A stretch of 45,205 bases of DNA from an uncultured Pelagibacteraceae bacterium (GTDB taxonomy: Bacteria; Pseudomonadota; Alphaproteobacteria; Pelagibacterales; Pelagibacteraceae). A program made the position numbers and the translations under genes. This document shows positions 19,734 to 29,344 of this stretch, piece by piece. The stretch covers positions 1-45,205 of the forward strand of contig CACJXT010000004.1 in the NCBI GenBank assembly GCA_902597425.1, read 5' to 3'. The notes under the pieces are model-generated. The model ran no database searches. It was given only the letters and a program-made list of their open reading frames with translations, and was not told where the DNA came from. Each line of letters begins with the position of its first letter. Position 1 is the first letter of the stretch.

Positions 19734-19783
19734 TAGAAATATTAATAATTATTAATACAAATAAATATAAAGGAGGGGTAATA

Positions 19784-20725
19784 ATGAAGAAAATATTATC
19801 TTTAATATCTGCTGTTTTGATATCGTTAGTGAGTTTTACTACCGTTCAAGCAGCCGACAGTAAAAAACCCACTCGAATTCCAACACACAATTGGTCAAGC
19901 CAAGTTGTAATGGCTTACGTGATTGGTGGAATTATAGAAGACATGGGTGGAAATGTAGAATATGTACCAGCTGACTCTCAGGCAGTTTATGAGTCAATTC
20001 GAATAGGTGATGTAGACATATCACACGAAGTTTGGGAATCTGCTTTTGGTAAATCATTTACTACAGCTCTAGATGCTGGTGGTTTACTTGACTGGGGAGA
20101 TCACGAAGCAAGAACTCTTGAAGATATGGGATATCCTAACTGGGTAACTGACAAAGGATTATGTCCAGGTCTTCCAGATTGGACTGCTTTAAAAAATCCT
20201 GATTGTGCTAAAAACTTTGTAACACCTGACTCAGATGGAAAAGGAAGAATGTTAGAAGGTCCACAAACTTGGCACGGTGACTTAATACCTCAAAGAATTG
20301 ATGCTTTAGGTTTAGGAGATCTTTGGTGGGTTAAATTTGCTGGAAGTGCAGATGCACTTTGGGCAGAATTAGCAGCAGCTGAGAAAGAAGGAAGAGGAAC
20401 TATTATATTTAACTGGACACCAAACTTTACAGATGGTGCTGGTTTTACATTTATAGACTTTCCTCCATACACTGCTGGTTGTAGACCAGAAGATGGTGGT
20501 GATGGAAAATGTGGTTCGCCAGATGGTTATTTGAAAAAGGCTGTAAATGCCGACTGGACAAAAACTCATCCAGCAGCAGCTAAAATGTTCAAAAGACTTT
20601 CATTCTCTACAGGTCAAATTGGTGCAATGGCGGCTTTAGTTGACGTTGACAAAATGACTCACGAAGATGCAGGTAAAAAATGGTTAGCTGATAACGAGTC
20701 TGTTTGGAAAGCTTGGACTAAATAA
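19784..20725 (+). CDS. tmoX: Periplasmic substrate-binding protein of a TMAO/quaternary-amine ABC transporter (TmoX/OpuAC-like)
   Basis: 313 aa with signal peptide (...FTTVQAAD); aromatic-rich binding protein (RIPTHNWSSQVVMAYVIGGIIEDMGGNVEYVPADSQAVYESIRIGDVDISHEVWES), divergent from tdm. Confidence 0.8.
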   Translation: MKKILSLISAVLISLVSFTTVQAADSKKPTRIPTHNWSSQVVMAYVIGGIIEDMGGNVEYVPADSQAVYESIRIGDVDISHEVWESAFGKSFTTALDAGGLLDWGDHEARTLEDMGYPNWVTDKGLCPGLPDWTALKNPDCAKNFVTPDSDGKGRMLEGPQTWHGDLIPQRIDALGLGDLWWVKFAGSADALWAELAAAEKEGRGTIIFNWTPNFTDGAGFTFIDFPPYTAGCRPEDGGDGKCGSPDGYLKKAVNADWTKTHPAAAKMFKRLSFSTGQIGAMAALVDVDKMTHEDAGKKWLADNESVWKAWTK

Positions 20726-20747
20726 GCACAAAAGCTAATAAATTATA

Positions 20748-20784
20748 AATCTCTCCCAACAATGTTGGGGGGGGATTTTTTTTT
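20748..20784 (+). terminator. Rho-independent terminator after tmoX
   Basis: AATCTCTCCCAAC-aat-GTTGGGGGGGGATT hairpin followed by T9. Confidence 0.85.
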
Positions 20785-20831
20785 AAGTTTGTAAATCCAC
20801 ATGGATTAGAATTAGAAAAGAAATTAGTTAA

Positions 20832-21293
20832 ATGTTAAAGTGTTTTTTATATATATCTCTCGGCTTATTGTTCTTTACTATATCATTTGCTAAAAATGTA
20901 AATATACAAGAGGATATTGAACTTGGTTTTGTATGCGAGTTAGAAAAGAAAATACTTAAGAATTCAGAATATAATTATACAACTTTTCTAGCCAAAGATT
21001 TAGATGAAAAAGGGTTAGATAAGTTTGAAATTTTTGCAAAACAACCAGAAACACTATTGATTAATGGACTATCATTGTTCTTTTCAAAAACCGTAAAATT
21101 TGATGTCAAAGTTGTAAATAAAGACATAGTTTTATTTAAAGCTTTTAATAAAGAAAAGAATTACTCAGAGTCAGGCATAATAACTAGAAAATCTGGTGAA
21201 TTAGTTCATGAAATTACAAGAAATTTAAAAAGTGACAACTTAGAAAAAGATATTTCCTTTTATTCTTGTAGAAAAAAGGAGAAAAAAGTCTGA
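20832..21293 (+). CDS. Exported protein of unknown function
   Basis: 153 aa; N-terminal signal peptide MLKCFLYISLGLLFFTISFAKN; two Cys (one near each end of the mature protein). Confidence 0.6.
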   Translation: MLKCFLYISLGLLFFTISFAKNVNIQEDIELGFVCELEKKILKNSEYNYTTFLAKDLDEKGLDKFEIFAKQPETLLINGLSLFFSKTVKFDVKVVNKDIVLFKAFNKEKNYSESGIITRKSGELVHEITRNLKSDNLEKDISFYSCRKKEKKV

Positions 21294-21324
21294 TTTTTTT
21301 TTATATAATTTAGTGTAAAATATA

Positions 21325-21702
21325 ATGATGAAAAAATATCTCATTTACATAATTTTAAGTTTTTTAATTACAAATTCAGTATTAGCTCGAAAAACAGGTT
21401 GTGAGGGAAACTGTGTAGATGGTTTTGGTAAATGGACCTATACAGATAAAACAACTTATGAAGGAGAATGGGTTGGAACAAAAAAAAATGGTCAAGGACT
21501 TGAAATTTGGCCTAATGGATATGTTTATGAAGGTGAATTTAAAAATAGCGAGTGGAGTGGACAAGGAATTTTAACTTTTCCAAATGGTGCAACTTATGAA
21601 GGAGAGTGGGCCAATGGTTTCATGAATGGTGAAGGAACATTTACTTGGTCTGATGGAAAAGAAAAAACAGGCACTTGGGTAAACGGTGAATTGCAAGAAT
21701 AA
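21325..21702 (+). CDS. Exported MORN-repeat protein
   Basis: 125 aa; signal peptide, then repeats YEGEWVGTKKNGQGLEIWPNGYVYEGEFKNSEWSGQGILTFPNGATYEGEWANGFMNGEGTFTW. Confidence 0.8.
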   Translation: MMKKYLIYIILSFLITNSVLARKTGCEGNCVDGFGKWTYTDKTTYEGEWVGTKKNGQGLEIWPNGYVYEGEFKNSEWSGQGILTFPNGATYEGEWANGFMNGEGTFTWSDGKEKTGTWVNGELQE

Positions 21703-21710
21703 TTAAAACA

Positions 21711-22262
21711 ATGCTACAAGGTAGATATTTAAATAAATTAAAGGAGTTACCCGAACCAGTTAGACAATTCGGTGGTCTTATTACTATAACATTTATCGTA
21801 ATTTTATCTTTTGCTATTTTAAATATTTTTTGGGGTGGAGGTGATGAATTAGTTAGAAAAATGAAATTAGAAGAGGAAAGAATTGCAAAAGAAAAAGAAC
21901 TAAGCAAACTGATTTCAAGCCTTCCATCAGGTATTCTAGTACCCTATGAAGGAACAGAAGGCCATAAATTGTCCGAAGAACAACACGAAGCAGTTTGCAA
22001 TGCAACAAAAATTGTATCTCAGCGTTCTGTTATGGGCGCTAATTTAACAAATTTTAAAGCTAAACACATATATACTATTAACGGTAATGATATTAAAGAA
22101 ACATTTGTTAAGTGGGACAAAGAGAAAAATAAATGCTTTGCTGGTTTTACTGTAACTGGAAGTAATGTTGGAGTAAATGAAACAATTACTGTTAGTGGAG
22201 AGGTTTTAAGTTTTTTCAATACTGGAATTGATACAAGAGTTTATTTTATTAAAAATTTTTAG
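21711..22262 (+). CDS. Membrane-anchored protein of unknown function
   Basis: 183 aa; one TM segment (GGLITITFIVILSFAILNIFWG), then a charged linker and a soluble beta-rich domain. Confidence 0.6.
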   Translation: MLQGRYLNKLKELPEPVRQFGGLITITFIVILSFAILNIFWGGGDELVRKMKLEEERIAKEKELSKLISSLPSGILVPYEGTEGHKLSEEQHEAVCNATKIVSQRSVMGANLTNFKAKHIYTINGNDIKETFVKWDKEKNKCFAGFTVTGSNVGVNETITVSGEVLSFFNTGIDTRVYFIKNF

Positions 22263-22327
22263 GGAGGTAAAACAACAATTATATAGACTTTATTTTTACT
22301 AAATTTCGTATAACTTGTTAAAAGATT

Positions 22328-23359
22328 ATGGCTGATGCGGTAATTAAATGTGATTCTGTATATAAAATTTTTGGGGTAAATGCCAAAAAGATGCTTCAAG
22401 AAGCAAATGGAAATGTGGATGCAAAAACATTCCAAGAAAAAGGATGCATTGTAGGAGTGAACAATGCTTCTTTTGAGGTTTCAAAAGGAGAAATGTTGGT
22501 TGTTATGGGTTTATCAGGCTCAGGAAAATCCACATTATTAAGATGCATTTCTAGATTAACAGACGCCACAGATGGAAAAATTTATATAGAAGGCCAAGAT
22601 TTACTCTCATTAAAAAACAAAGAACTAATTGAACTTAGAAGAAATAAAATGGGAATGGTTTTTCAAAGTTTTGCTTTACTTCCACACAAAACAGTTTTGG
22701 AAAATATTGCTTTCCCACTTCAAATTAAAGGAATTAAAACTCAAGATAGTATCAATAAAGCTATGGACATGGTTAAACTTGTTGGTCTTGATGGAAGAGA
22801 AAATTATTTTCCAAGAGAGCTTTCAGGTGGACAACAACAAAGAGTAGGTATCGCACGATCATTAGCTGTGGAACCTGACATTTGGTTTCTAGATGAACCT
22901 TTTTCTGCACTAGATCCATTGATTAGAAAAGAAATGCAGGATGAATTTTTAAGACTTCAAGAAAAATTAAAAAAAACAATCATGTTTATTACTCATGATT
23001 TTGATGAAGCTCTAAAACTAGCTGATCGTATAGCAATTATGAAAGATGGAATAATTGAACAGTTAGATACACCAGCAAAAATTGTATTAAGTCCAGCTAC
23101 AGAATATGTAAAAAAATTTACTGAAGAAGTTCCTAGGGAAAAAGTTTTAAAAATAGAAGATGTAATGGAAAAACCAAATAACGACAGTTTGAGTGATTTA
23201 AAAGTTTCAAAAAACGAAATAATTGAAAACGTAGCTGAAAAGATTTTAAGTCAAGAAAAATCCGTAGCTGTAACTGACGAAAATAATAAAATTGTTGGAA
23301 CTGTTCATCCTTCAAAAATAATTCATACTGTTTTTGGGGGGAGAAAAAATAACGAATAA
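22328..23359 (+). CDS. tmoW: ABC transporter ATP-binding subunit, glycine betaine/TMAO type, with C-terminal CBS-like tail
   Basis: 343 aa; Walker A GLSGSGKST, LSGGQQQRVGIARSLA signature, Walker B DIWFLDEPFSALDP. Confidence 0.85.
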   Translation: MADAVIKCDSVYKIFGVNAKKMLQEANGNVDAKTFQEKGCIVGVNNASFEVSKGEMLVVMGLSGSGKSTLLRCISRLTDATDGKIYIEGQDLLSLKNKELIELRRNKMGMVFQSFALLPHKTVLENIAFPLQIKGIKTQDSINKAMDMVKLVGLDGRENYFPRELSGGQQQRVGIARSLAVEPDIWFLDEPFSALDPLIRKEMQDEFLRLQEKLKKTIMFITHDFDEALKLADRIAIMKDGIIEQLDTPAKIVLSPATEYVKKFTEEVPREKVLKIEDVMEKPNNDSLSDLKVSKNEIIENVAEKILSQEKSVAVTDENNKIVGTVHPSKIIHTVFGGRKNNE

Positions 23360-23362
23360 AAC

Positions 23363-25387
23363 ATGGAATTATTAAAAAAATATCCAAAATTATTTCAATG
23401 GTTATTTTTGTTAGTTGTATTTTTTGCCTTATGCTTTGCAATTGATGTTCCTGAAACTTACAAATTTATAAGAGGTCAAGCCGAATTCATTAAAGACCCA
23501 AATCAAAGTACTTACACACTATTTGGCAAAGAAGTAAGATATTATGCATTTGATGTTCTTTGGCGACTACCTCCTTTACTTGGGTGGTTGCCTATTTGGG
23601 TAAATGACTCTTTGTTTTTCTTATTGAATGAATGGATGCCAATGGAGTTTTGGAATGAAGATCTTCAAGAATACAAAACTCGACCTTTAGTACTACAAAT
23701 AACAAGAAATATAACTGCATCTATGACATTTCTTATTGAATTGATTAGAGAAGTTTTATTAGGTGGTTCTAAAACAGTTGTTGCATTTACCAGTTGGGAC
23801 TGGATAGATAAAAATCCATGGGCAGAACTGCCAGGTTTACCTTGGACAATCGTTGCAGCGGGTGCAGTAATATTATGTTACAAACTGAGCGGTAAGGGTC
23901 TGGCTATATTTGCTGGTTTAGTCATGATTTATATTTCTGTATTTGGTCAATGGAAACCTTCGATGCAAACACTTTCTTTTATATTGGTGGCAGCACCACT
24001 TTCTTTTATTTTTGGTTTGAGCTTAGGCATTATGGCTTACAAAAGCAAACGTGTTGAGAAAGCTTTATATCCTATACTCCTAGTGATGCAGACTATGCCA
24101 CAATATGCAGTGCTAGTTCCTGCAATGGTTCTGTTTGGCATTGGCGATCATGCTGCAGTTATTATAACAATGGTTGTTGCTATTCCTCCAATGATCTTAT
24201 TAACCTTGTTAGGTCTTAGAGCGGTACCTTCCGAAGTTATTGAAGCTGGCAAAATGAGTGGATGTAATAATTGGCAACTTATGACCAAAGTATTAATTCC
24301 AACAGCAAGAAGAGACATTTTAATTGGAGTGAACCAGGTAATAATGGTGTGTTTCTCTATGGCGGTTATTTCAGCTTTTATAGGTGCTAAAGGATTAGGG
24401 TGGAATTTATTGTTAGCTTTAAATCAGCTAAATATTGGATTAGCATTAGAAGCCGGCTTATGTATTAGCATGATTGCAATACTGTTAGATAAAATGTCAT
24501 TGGCTTGGGCAAATAAACAAGAAGATTATTTTGGTAACCTGACTTTTTTTCAGCGTTATAAAAATACATTGTTTTTTGCTGGAGCAGTATTGATTGGATT
24601 AATATTTGCCTACGCTGGATCTTTTTTGTTTAAAGATAGTTTTAATTACTTTTCTGAGATTCCACATAATAAAGGAATATCATTTGCAGATTTCTGGAAT
24701 AAAGGTGTTGATTGGATTTGGGATACATTCTTTCAAACTTTAAAAATATTTAATACTTGGCTAATAACAGAAGTTCTTCAACCAATGAGAGCCTTGTATC
24801 TAAGAATGCCAGCAGTTGCTACTTTAGTATTAGTGGTTGGAGCAGGTTATATAATTGGTGGAATTCGTTCAGCTTTTACAGTGGGTGGATTAGCATTATT
24901 TATAGCGCTAAGCCCATGGTGGGATAGAGCTTTAGTCACAACATACATGGCAACTTTTGGAGTTATTGCTTCTTGCACAATTGGACTAACTGTTGGAACT
25001 TTATGTCAACAAAATCAATATACCACAAAATTTATGTTGGCAGTTTGTGATATTTTTCAAACATTTCCTTCTTTTGTATATTTAATTCCAGTAATGATGC
25101 TTTTTGGAATCACTGATACATCAGTATTAATTGCAGTAATTGTTTACGCAACTATACCTGCTACAAGGTACACTATTGAGGGATTGAGAAGTGTTCCACC
25201 TGCTTTGCATGATGCGGCCACAATGTCAGGTGTAACGAAATTACAAAGATTAATAAACATAGAATTTCCAGTAGCGTTTCCTCACATGATGCTTGGTGTA
25301 AATCAAACAATAGTATTTGCTTTGTTTATGGTAATTATAGGAGCATTTATTGGAACAGAAGATTTAGGACAATATATTCTAAAAAAT
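23363..25387 (+). CDS. tmoV: Permease part of a hybrid ORF: Tmo/ProW-type double-TMD permease, C-terminally truncated
   Basis: Residues 1-675 of the 1126-aa ORF; two OpuAB-like TMDs (LRAVPSEVIEAGKMSGCNNWQLMTKVLIPTARRDILIGVNQ and LRSVPPALHDAATMSGVTKLQRLINIEFPVAFPHMMLGVNQ). Ends IGTEDLGQYILKN, before the expected last TM segment. Confidence 0.8.
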
Positions 25388-26743
25388 GGGTGGGTAGAGC
25401 ATAATCCAAATGAGATTTGGAACACAACAAGAAAAGTATTAATTGATGTAATTGCAAAAAGTAAAAAATTAAAAGGCAAAATCCTAACGATTGGTATTAC
25501 AAATCAAAGAGAAACAACAGTTTTATGGGACAAATCAAATGGGAAACCAGTTTATAATGCAATTGTATGGCAAGATAGAAGAACAGAAGATTTTTGTAAT
25601 GAACTTAAAAAAAGAAATAAAGAAAAAAAAATTAGGAAAAAAACAGGCTTATTTTTAGATCCTTATTTTTCAGCTACAAAAGCAAGATGGATAATTAAAA
25701 ATGTTCCAAAAGCAAAAAAATTAATTAAAGAAAAAAAATTATTATTTGGAACAATCGATACTTTTTTAATATGGAAACTTACTTCTGGAAAAGTTCATGC
25801 AACAGATGCCACTAACGCATGTAGAACCATGTTATATAATATTAATAGCAACAAGTGGGATAATGAAATCTTAAAACTTTTTAATATTTCAAAAAACATT
25901 TTACCTGAAGTAAAAAATTCTGCGGATAATTTTGGAATCACAAAAAAATCTATAATAGGAAAATCAATTCCTATTAATGGTGTAGTTGGTGATCAACAAG
26001 CGGCAACTATAGGTCAGTGTTGTTTTTTGCCAGGTTCTGTAAAAAGCACATATGGAACAGGGGCTTTTGTATTGATGAATACTGGTTCAAAAAAAATATT
26101 TTCAAAAAATAAACTGCTAACTACTATTTGTTATAGAATTAACAACAAAACTACTTATGCACTAGAGGGATCAATATTTACTGCTGGTGCAGGAGTGCAA
26201 TGGATAAGAGACAAAATAAAATTAATAAATAATGCTTATGAAACAGAAAAAATTGCAAAGTCTAGAAAAAATAATAACGGAGTTTATTTAGTTCCTGCTT
26301 TTACCGGACTAGGGGCTCCTTATTGGAGTCCTAATTCTAGAGGATTGTTGAGTGGATTGACAAGAAATACGGATTGGAAAGATATTGTTAGAGCAGTTCT
26401 CGAGTCAGTTGCTTATCAAAGTTTTGATTTATTTAAAGCAATGAACAAAGATGGTCTAAAACCTAGAGAAGTTAAAGTTGATGGTGGAATGGTTTTAAAC
26501 AATTGGTTTTCACAATTTCTCTCAGACATTCTAGATATTAAAGTAATAAGGCCAAAAATTAATGAAACTACTGCTCTTGGGGCAGCATTTGTTGCGGGGC
26601 TTTATATTGGAGAATTCAAATCTTTCAAATCTATCTCCAGAGAGTGGAAAATCGATAAAAGATTTGACCCTAAAATTAATAAATCAAGTAGAATTAAACT
26701 ATTGAAAGGTTGGGAACAAGCAATTAAGAGAACTTTGATTTAG
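25388..26743 (+). pseudogene. glpK: Glycerol kinase lacking its N-terminal ~48 residues, fused in frame to the permease
   Basis: Residues 676-1126 begin GWVEHNPNEIW...[30 protein letters not shown], aligning with internal E. coli GlpK GWVEHDPMEIW...[30 protein letters not shown]. The N-terminal DQGTTSSR loop is absent. Confidence 0.85.
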
Positions 26744-26752
26744 GATATAGAA

Positions 26753-27781
26753 ATGAAAAAAATTGTTATTATAGGAGCTGGTGCAATGGGTTCGGCATTT
26801 ACTGTCCCCTGTGCAGATAACGACAATGATGTAACATTAATTGGTACTCATTTAGAAAATGAACTCATTACATCTATTAAGAAAAATAAAAATTTTCATC
26901 CTACTTTAAAAACTAATTTACCCTCAAAACTTAAAATTGAAAGATTTGAAAATTTAAAAGCTATAACTAAAAAAGGTGCAGATGTAATTGTAGCGGCAAT
27001 CAGTTCAATAGGTATAAAATGGTTTGCAGAAGAAATTTCAAAATTTTACAAAAAAAAACTTCCAATAGTTTTATTAACAAAAGGTCTTTCAGTAGAGAAA
27101 GATGAACTAATTACCCTTTCAGAAAAAATAAGTATTTTATTAAAAGAAAAGGGACACAATGAAATAAATATTTCAGCAATTAAAGGACCTTGTTTGGCAA
27201 CTGGCTTGGCAAATAAAATGAGAACTGGAACTGTAATAGCTAATCCAGATATTAAAGAAGCACAATTTCTTAAAAAAATTATTTCAACGGATTATTATTC
27301 AACAGAAATATCAAATGATATTATAGGTGTTGAACTGTCGGGCGCTATTAAAAATATTTACTCAATGCTGATAGGTGCTTCGGAAGGTTTAAGTAATTCA
27401 AAAGCTCCAATCGAGATACAATCTAAATATTATTTAAATACTTCAGCATCGTTAATTCATAGATCAATTTCTGAAATGGTAGAATTTGTATCTCTTTATG
27501 GTGGTAATTCAGAAACGGTTTATGGACTAGCTGGTCTAGGAGATCTTTATGTTAGTGCTATCGGAGGAAGAAATAGTTTGATGGGAAAGTATCTTGGCCA
27601 AGGTCATTTATATAAAGATGCAAAAGAATTATACATGAAAGATATAACAGTAGAAGGTGCTGAACTTGCATTTGAAATAGGTCCAAAAATTTTTAAAGAT
27701 CTTAAAGCAAACAAATTTCCTTTAATGTTTAGCGTTCTAAAATCTATATGTGAAAACAAAAAATTAGAAATTAATTGGTAA
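26753..27781 (+). CDS. gpsA: NAD(P)-dependent glycerol-3-phosphate dehydrogenase-like
   Basis: 342 aa; KKIVIIGAGAMGSAFTVPCADNDNDVTLIG, IKGPCLATGLANKMRTG, GVELSGAIKNIYSMLIGASEGL, GLAGLGDLYVSAIGGRN. Confidence 0.85.
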   Translation: MKKIVIIGAGAMGSAFTVPCADNDNDVTLIGTHLENELITSIKKNKNFHPTLKTNLPSKLKIERFENLKAITKKGADVIVAAISSIGIKWFAEEISKFYKKKLPIVLLTKGLSVEKDELITLSEKISILLKEKGHNEINISAIKGPCLATGLANKMRTGTVIANPDIKEAQFLKKIISTDYYSTEISNDIIGVELSGAIKNIYSMLIGASEGLSNSKAPIEIQSKYYLNTSASLIHRSISEMVEFVSLYGGNSETVYGLAGLGDLYVSAIGGRNSLMGKYLGQGHLYKDAKELYMKDITVEGAELAFEIGPKIFKDLKANKFPLMFSVLKSICENKKLEINW

Positions 27782-27940
27782 ATGAATACTAAAATTATAA
27801 ATATTGCTGGATGGATTTTATTTTTGATCTCTGCAATTGGTTTTATTATGTCTAGCTTTGGAAATTTTTGGGCTATGTTTGGAAGTCTTTTCTTTTTAGC
27901 AGGCTGTGTAGTTTTTTTGATACCTTATTTTTTTGATTGA
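27782..27940 (+). CDS. Small two-TM membrane protein (52 aa), not in the ORF track
   Basis: ATG immediately after the gpsA stop; MNTKIINIAGWILFLISAIGFIMSSFGNFWAMFGSLFFLAGCVVFLIPYFFD*. Convergent 16-nt overlap with the tmm 3' end. Confidence 0.55.
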   Translation: MNTKIINIAGWILFLISAIGFIMSSFGNFWAMFGSLFFLAGCVVFLIPYFFD

Positions 27941-29265
27941 TTTAAAAAAGTTTTTGAAGAATCATCCATTGCGGAAGCCCATGGGGTATGATGAATTGGT
28001 GCAACAGAACCAGTAACTGGTGAAGAAAAAGATTTGTTTCTATAAGTCATAATATCTTCTACTTTGTGGTGTTCCCATTCTTTAAAATGCTTTCTAATTA
28101 ATTCAAAATCAATTTTTGGATAATCAGACAGCCCATGAAGTTCTTTAGTATATTCAGTTTGAAAATCTATCATTTGATCAGGATTTTCTAATTTTTCTTC
28201 CATAGCAACCCATTTATTAATATCTTTTTCTATTTCTGAATTACTTGGAATTTTAATCTTACCCATTATTACATCTCTTGCATACCAAGCCTGACAATCA
28301 AACATGTTAAAGGTATGAAATTGATCCTGCATACCCAAGTACAACAATTTATGATTATTTTCCCAAACCACACCTTTATACAATTTTGGTGGATATAATC
28401 TGTTTCTAGTTTTTAGTTTAAGGTCTTCAGTTAAAAAAGGGAAATGATGAAGATAACCTGAACATAAAATTATTGCATCAGCTTCTTGTTTGTGACCATC
28501 TTTAAAGATTGCTTTATTTCCATCTAGTCTGTCTAAATAATGTACTTCTTTCATTCCATTAGGCCATTTAAATCCCATTGGGTTATTTCTATAACCTATA
28601 GTTACACTCTTCGCTCCATACTTATAACACTGAAGAGCAACATCTTCAGCTGAATAACTACTTCCTAAAACAATAACATTTTTACCTCTGAATTCTTCTG
28701 CGTCTCTAAAATCATGTGAATGTAATATTCTTCCTGGAAAAGATTTCATTCCTGGATATTCTGGAATAAATGGAACAGAGAAATGTCCTGTAGATACAAC
28801 TACATAATCAAATGTATCTTTTGAAAACTTATCATTTTTTTTATCATGAGAAGTAACTTCAAAATTATTTTCATTATAAGTTACAGTCATAACAGTTGTG
28901 TTAAATCTTACTTTGTTTTTAAGATTACCTTTTTTTACTCTACTAATTATATAATCATATAAAACTTCTCTTGGAGGAAATGATGGAATTGGATGTCCAA
29001 AATGCTCATCAAATGAATAATCAGCAAATTCTAAACATTCTTTAGGACCATTAGACCAAAGATATCTATACATGCTGTTAGGAACAGGGTCTCCATATTG
29101 ATCAGATCCAGTTCTCCAATTGTAGTTCCACAATCCACCCCAATCTTCTTGTTTTTCAAAACAAACTATTTCAGGTATTTTTTCACCTTTTTTTTCAGCT
29201 TGCTCGAAAGCTCTTAACATTGAAAGACCACACGGTCCTGTCCCAATAATGGCTACTTTTGTCAT
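27925..29265 (-). CDS. tmm: Flavin-containing trimethylamine monooxygenase
   Basis: 446 aa; FAD motif IGTGPCGLSMLRAF, FMO fingerprint-like FRGKNVIVLGSSYSAEDVALQC, QEDWGGLWNYNWRTGSDQYGDPVPNSMYRYLWSNGPKE as in bacterial Tmm. Confidence 0.92.
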   Translation of the reverse strand: MTKVAIIGTGPCGLSMLRAFEQAEKKGEKIPEIVCFEKQEDWGGLWNYNWRTGSDQYGDPVPNSMYRYLWSNGPKECLEFADYSFDEHFGHPIPSFPPREVLYDYIISRVKKGNLKNKVRFNTTVMTVTYNENNFEVTSHDKKNDKFSKDTFDYVVVSTGHFSVPFIPEYPGMKSFPGRILHSHDFRDAEEFRGKNVIVLGSSYSAEDVALQCYKYGAKSVTIGYRNNPMGFKWPNGMKEVHYLDRLDGNKAIFKDGHKQEADAIILCSGYLHHFPFLTEDLKLKTRNRLYPPKLYKGVVWENNHKLLYLGMQDQFHTFNMFDCQAWYARDVIMGKIKIPSNSEIEKDINKWVAMEEKLENPDQMIDFQTEYTKELHGLSDYPKIDFELIRKHFKEWEHHKVEDIMTYRNKSFSSPVTGSVAPIHHTPWASAMDDSSKTFLNQSKK

Positions 29266-29344
29266 TGAATTTTTCCCATCTAAAAAATAAATTTATAAAT
29301 GTATTTTTCTAACAAAAAAGTAAAAATTGCAATAATATTTTGTT

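Noticed and set aside
20290-20569. Two minus-strand ORFs inside tmoX
   Set aside because: Shadow ORFs antisense to a highly conserved binding protein.
23133-23441. 102-aa minus-strand ORF across the tmoW/tmoV junction
   Set aside because: Antisense, Gln/Leu/Phe-rich composition typical of the reverse strand of Lys/Glu-rich genes.
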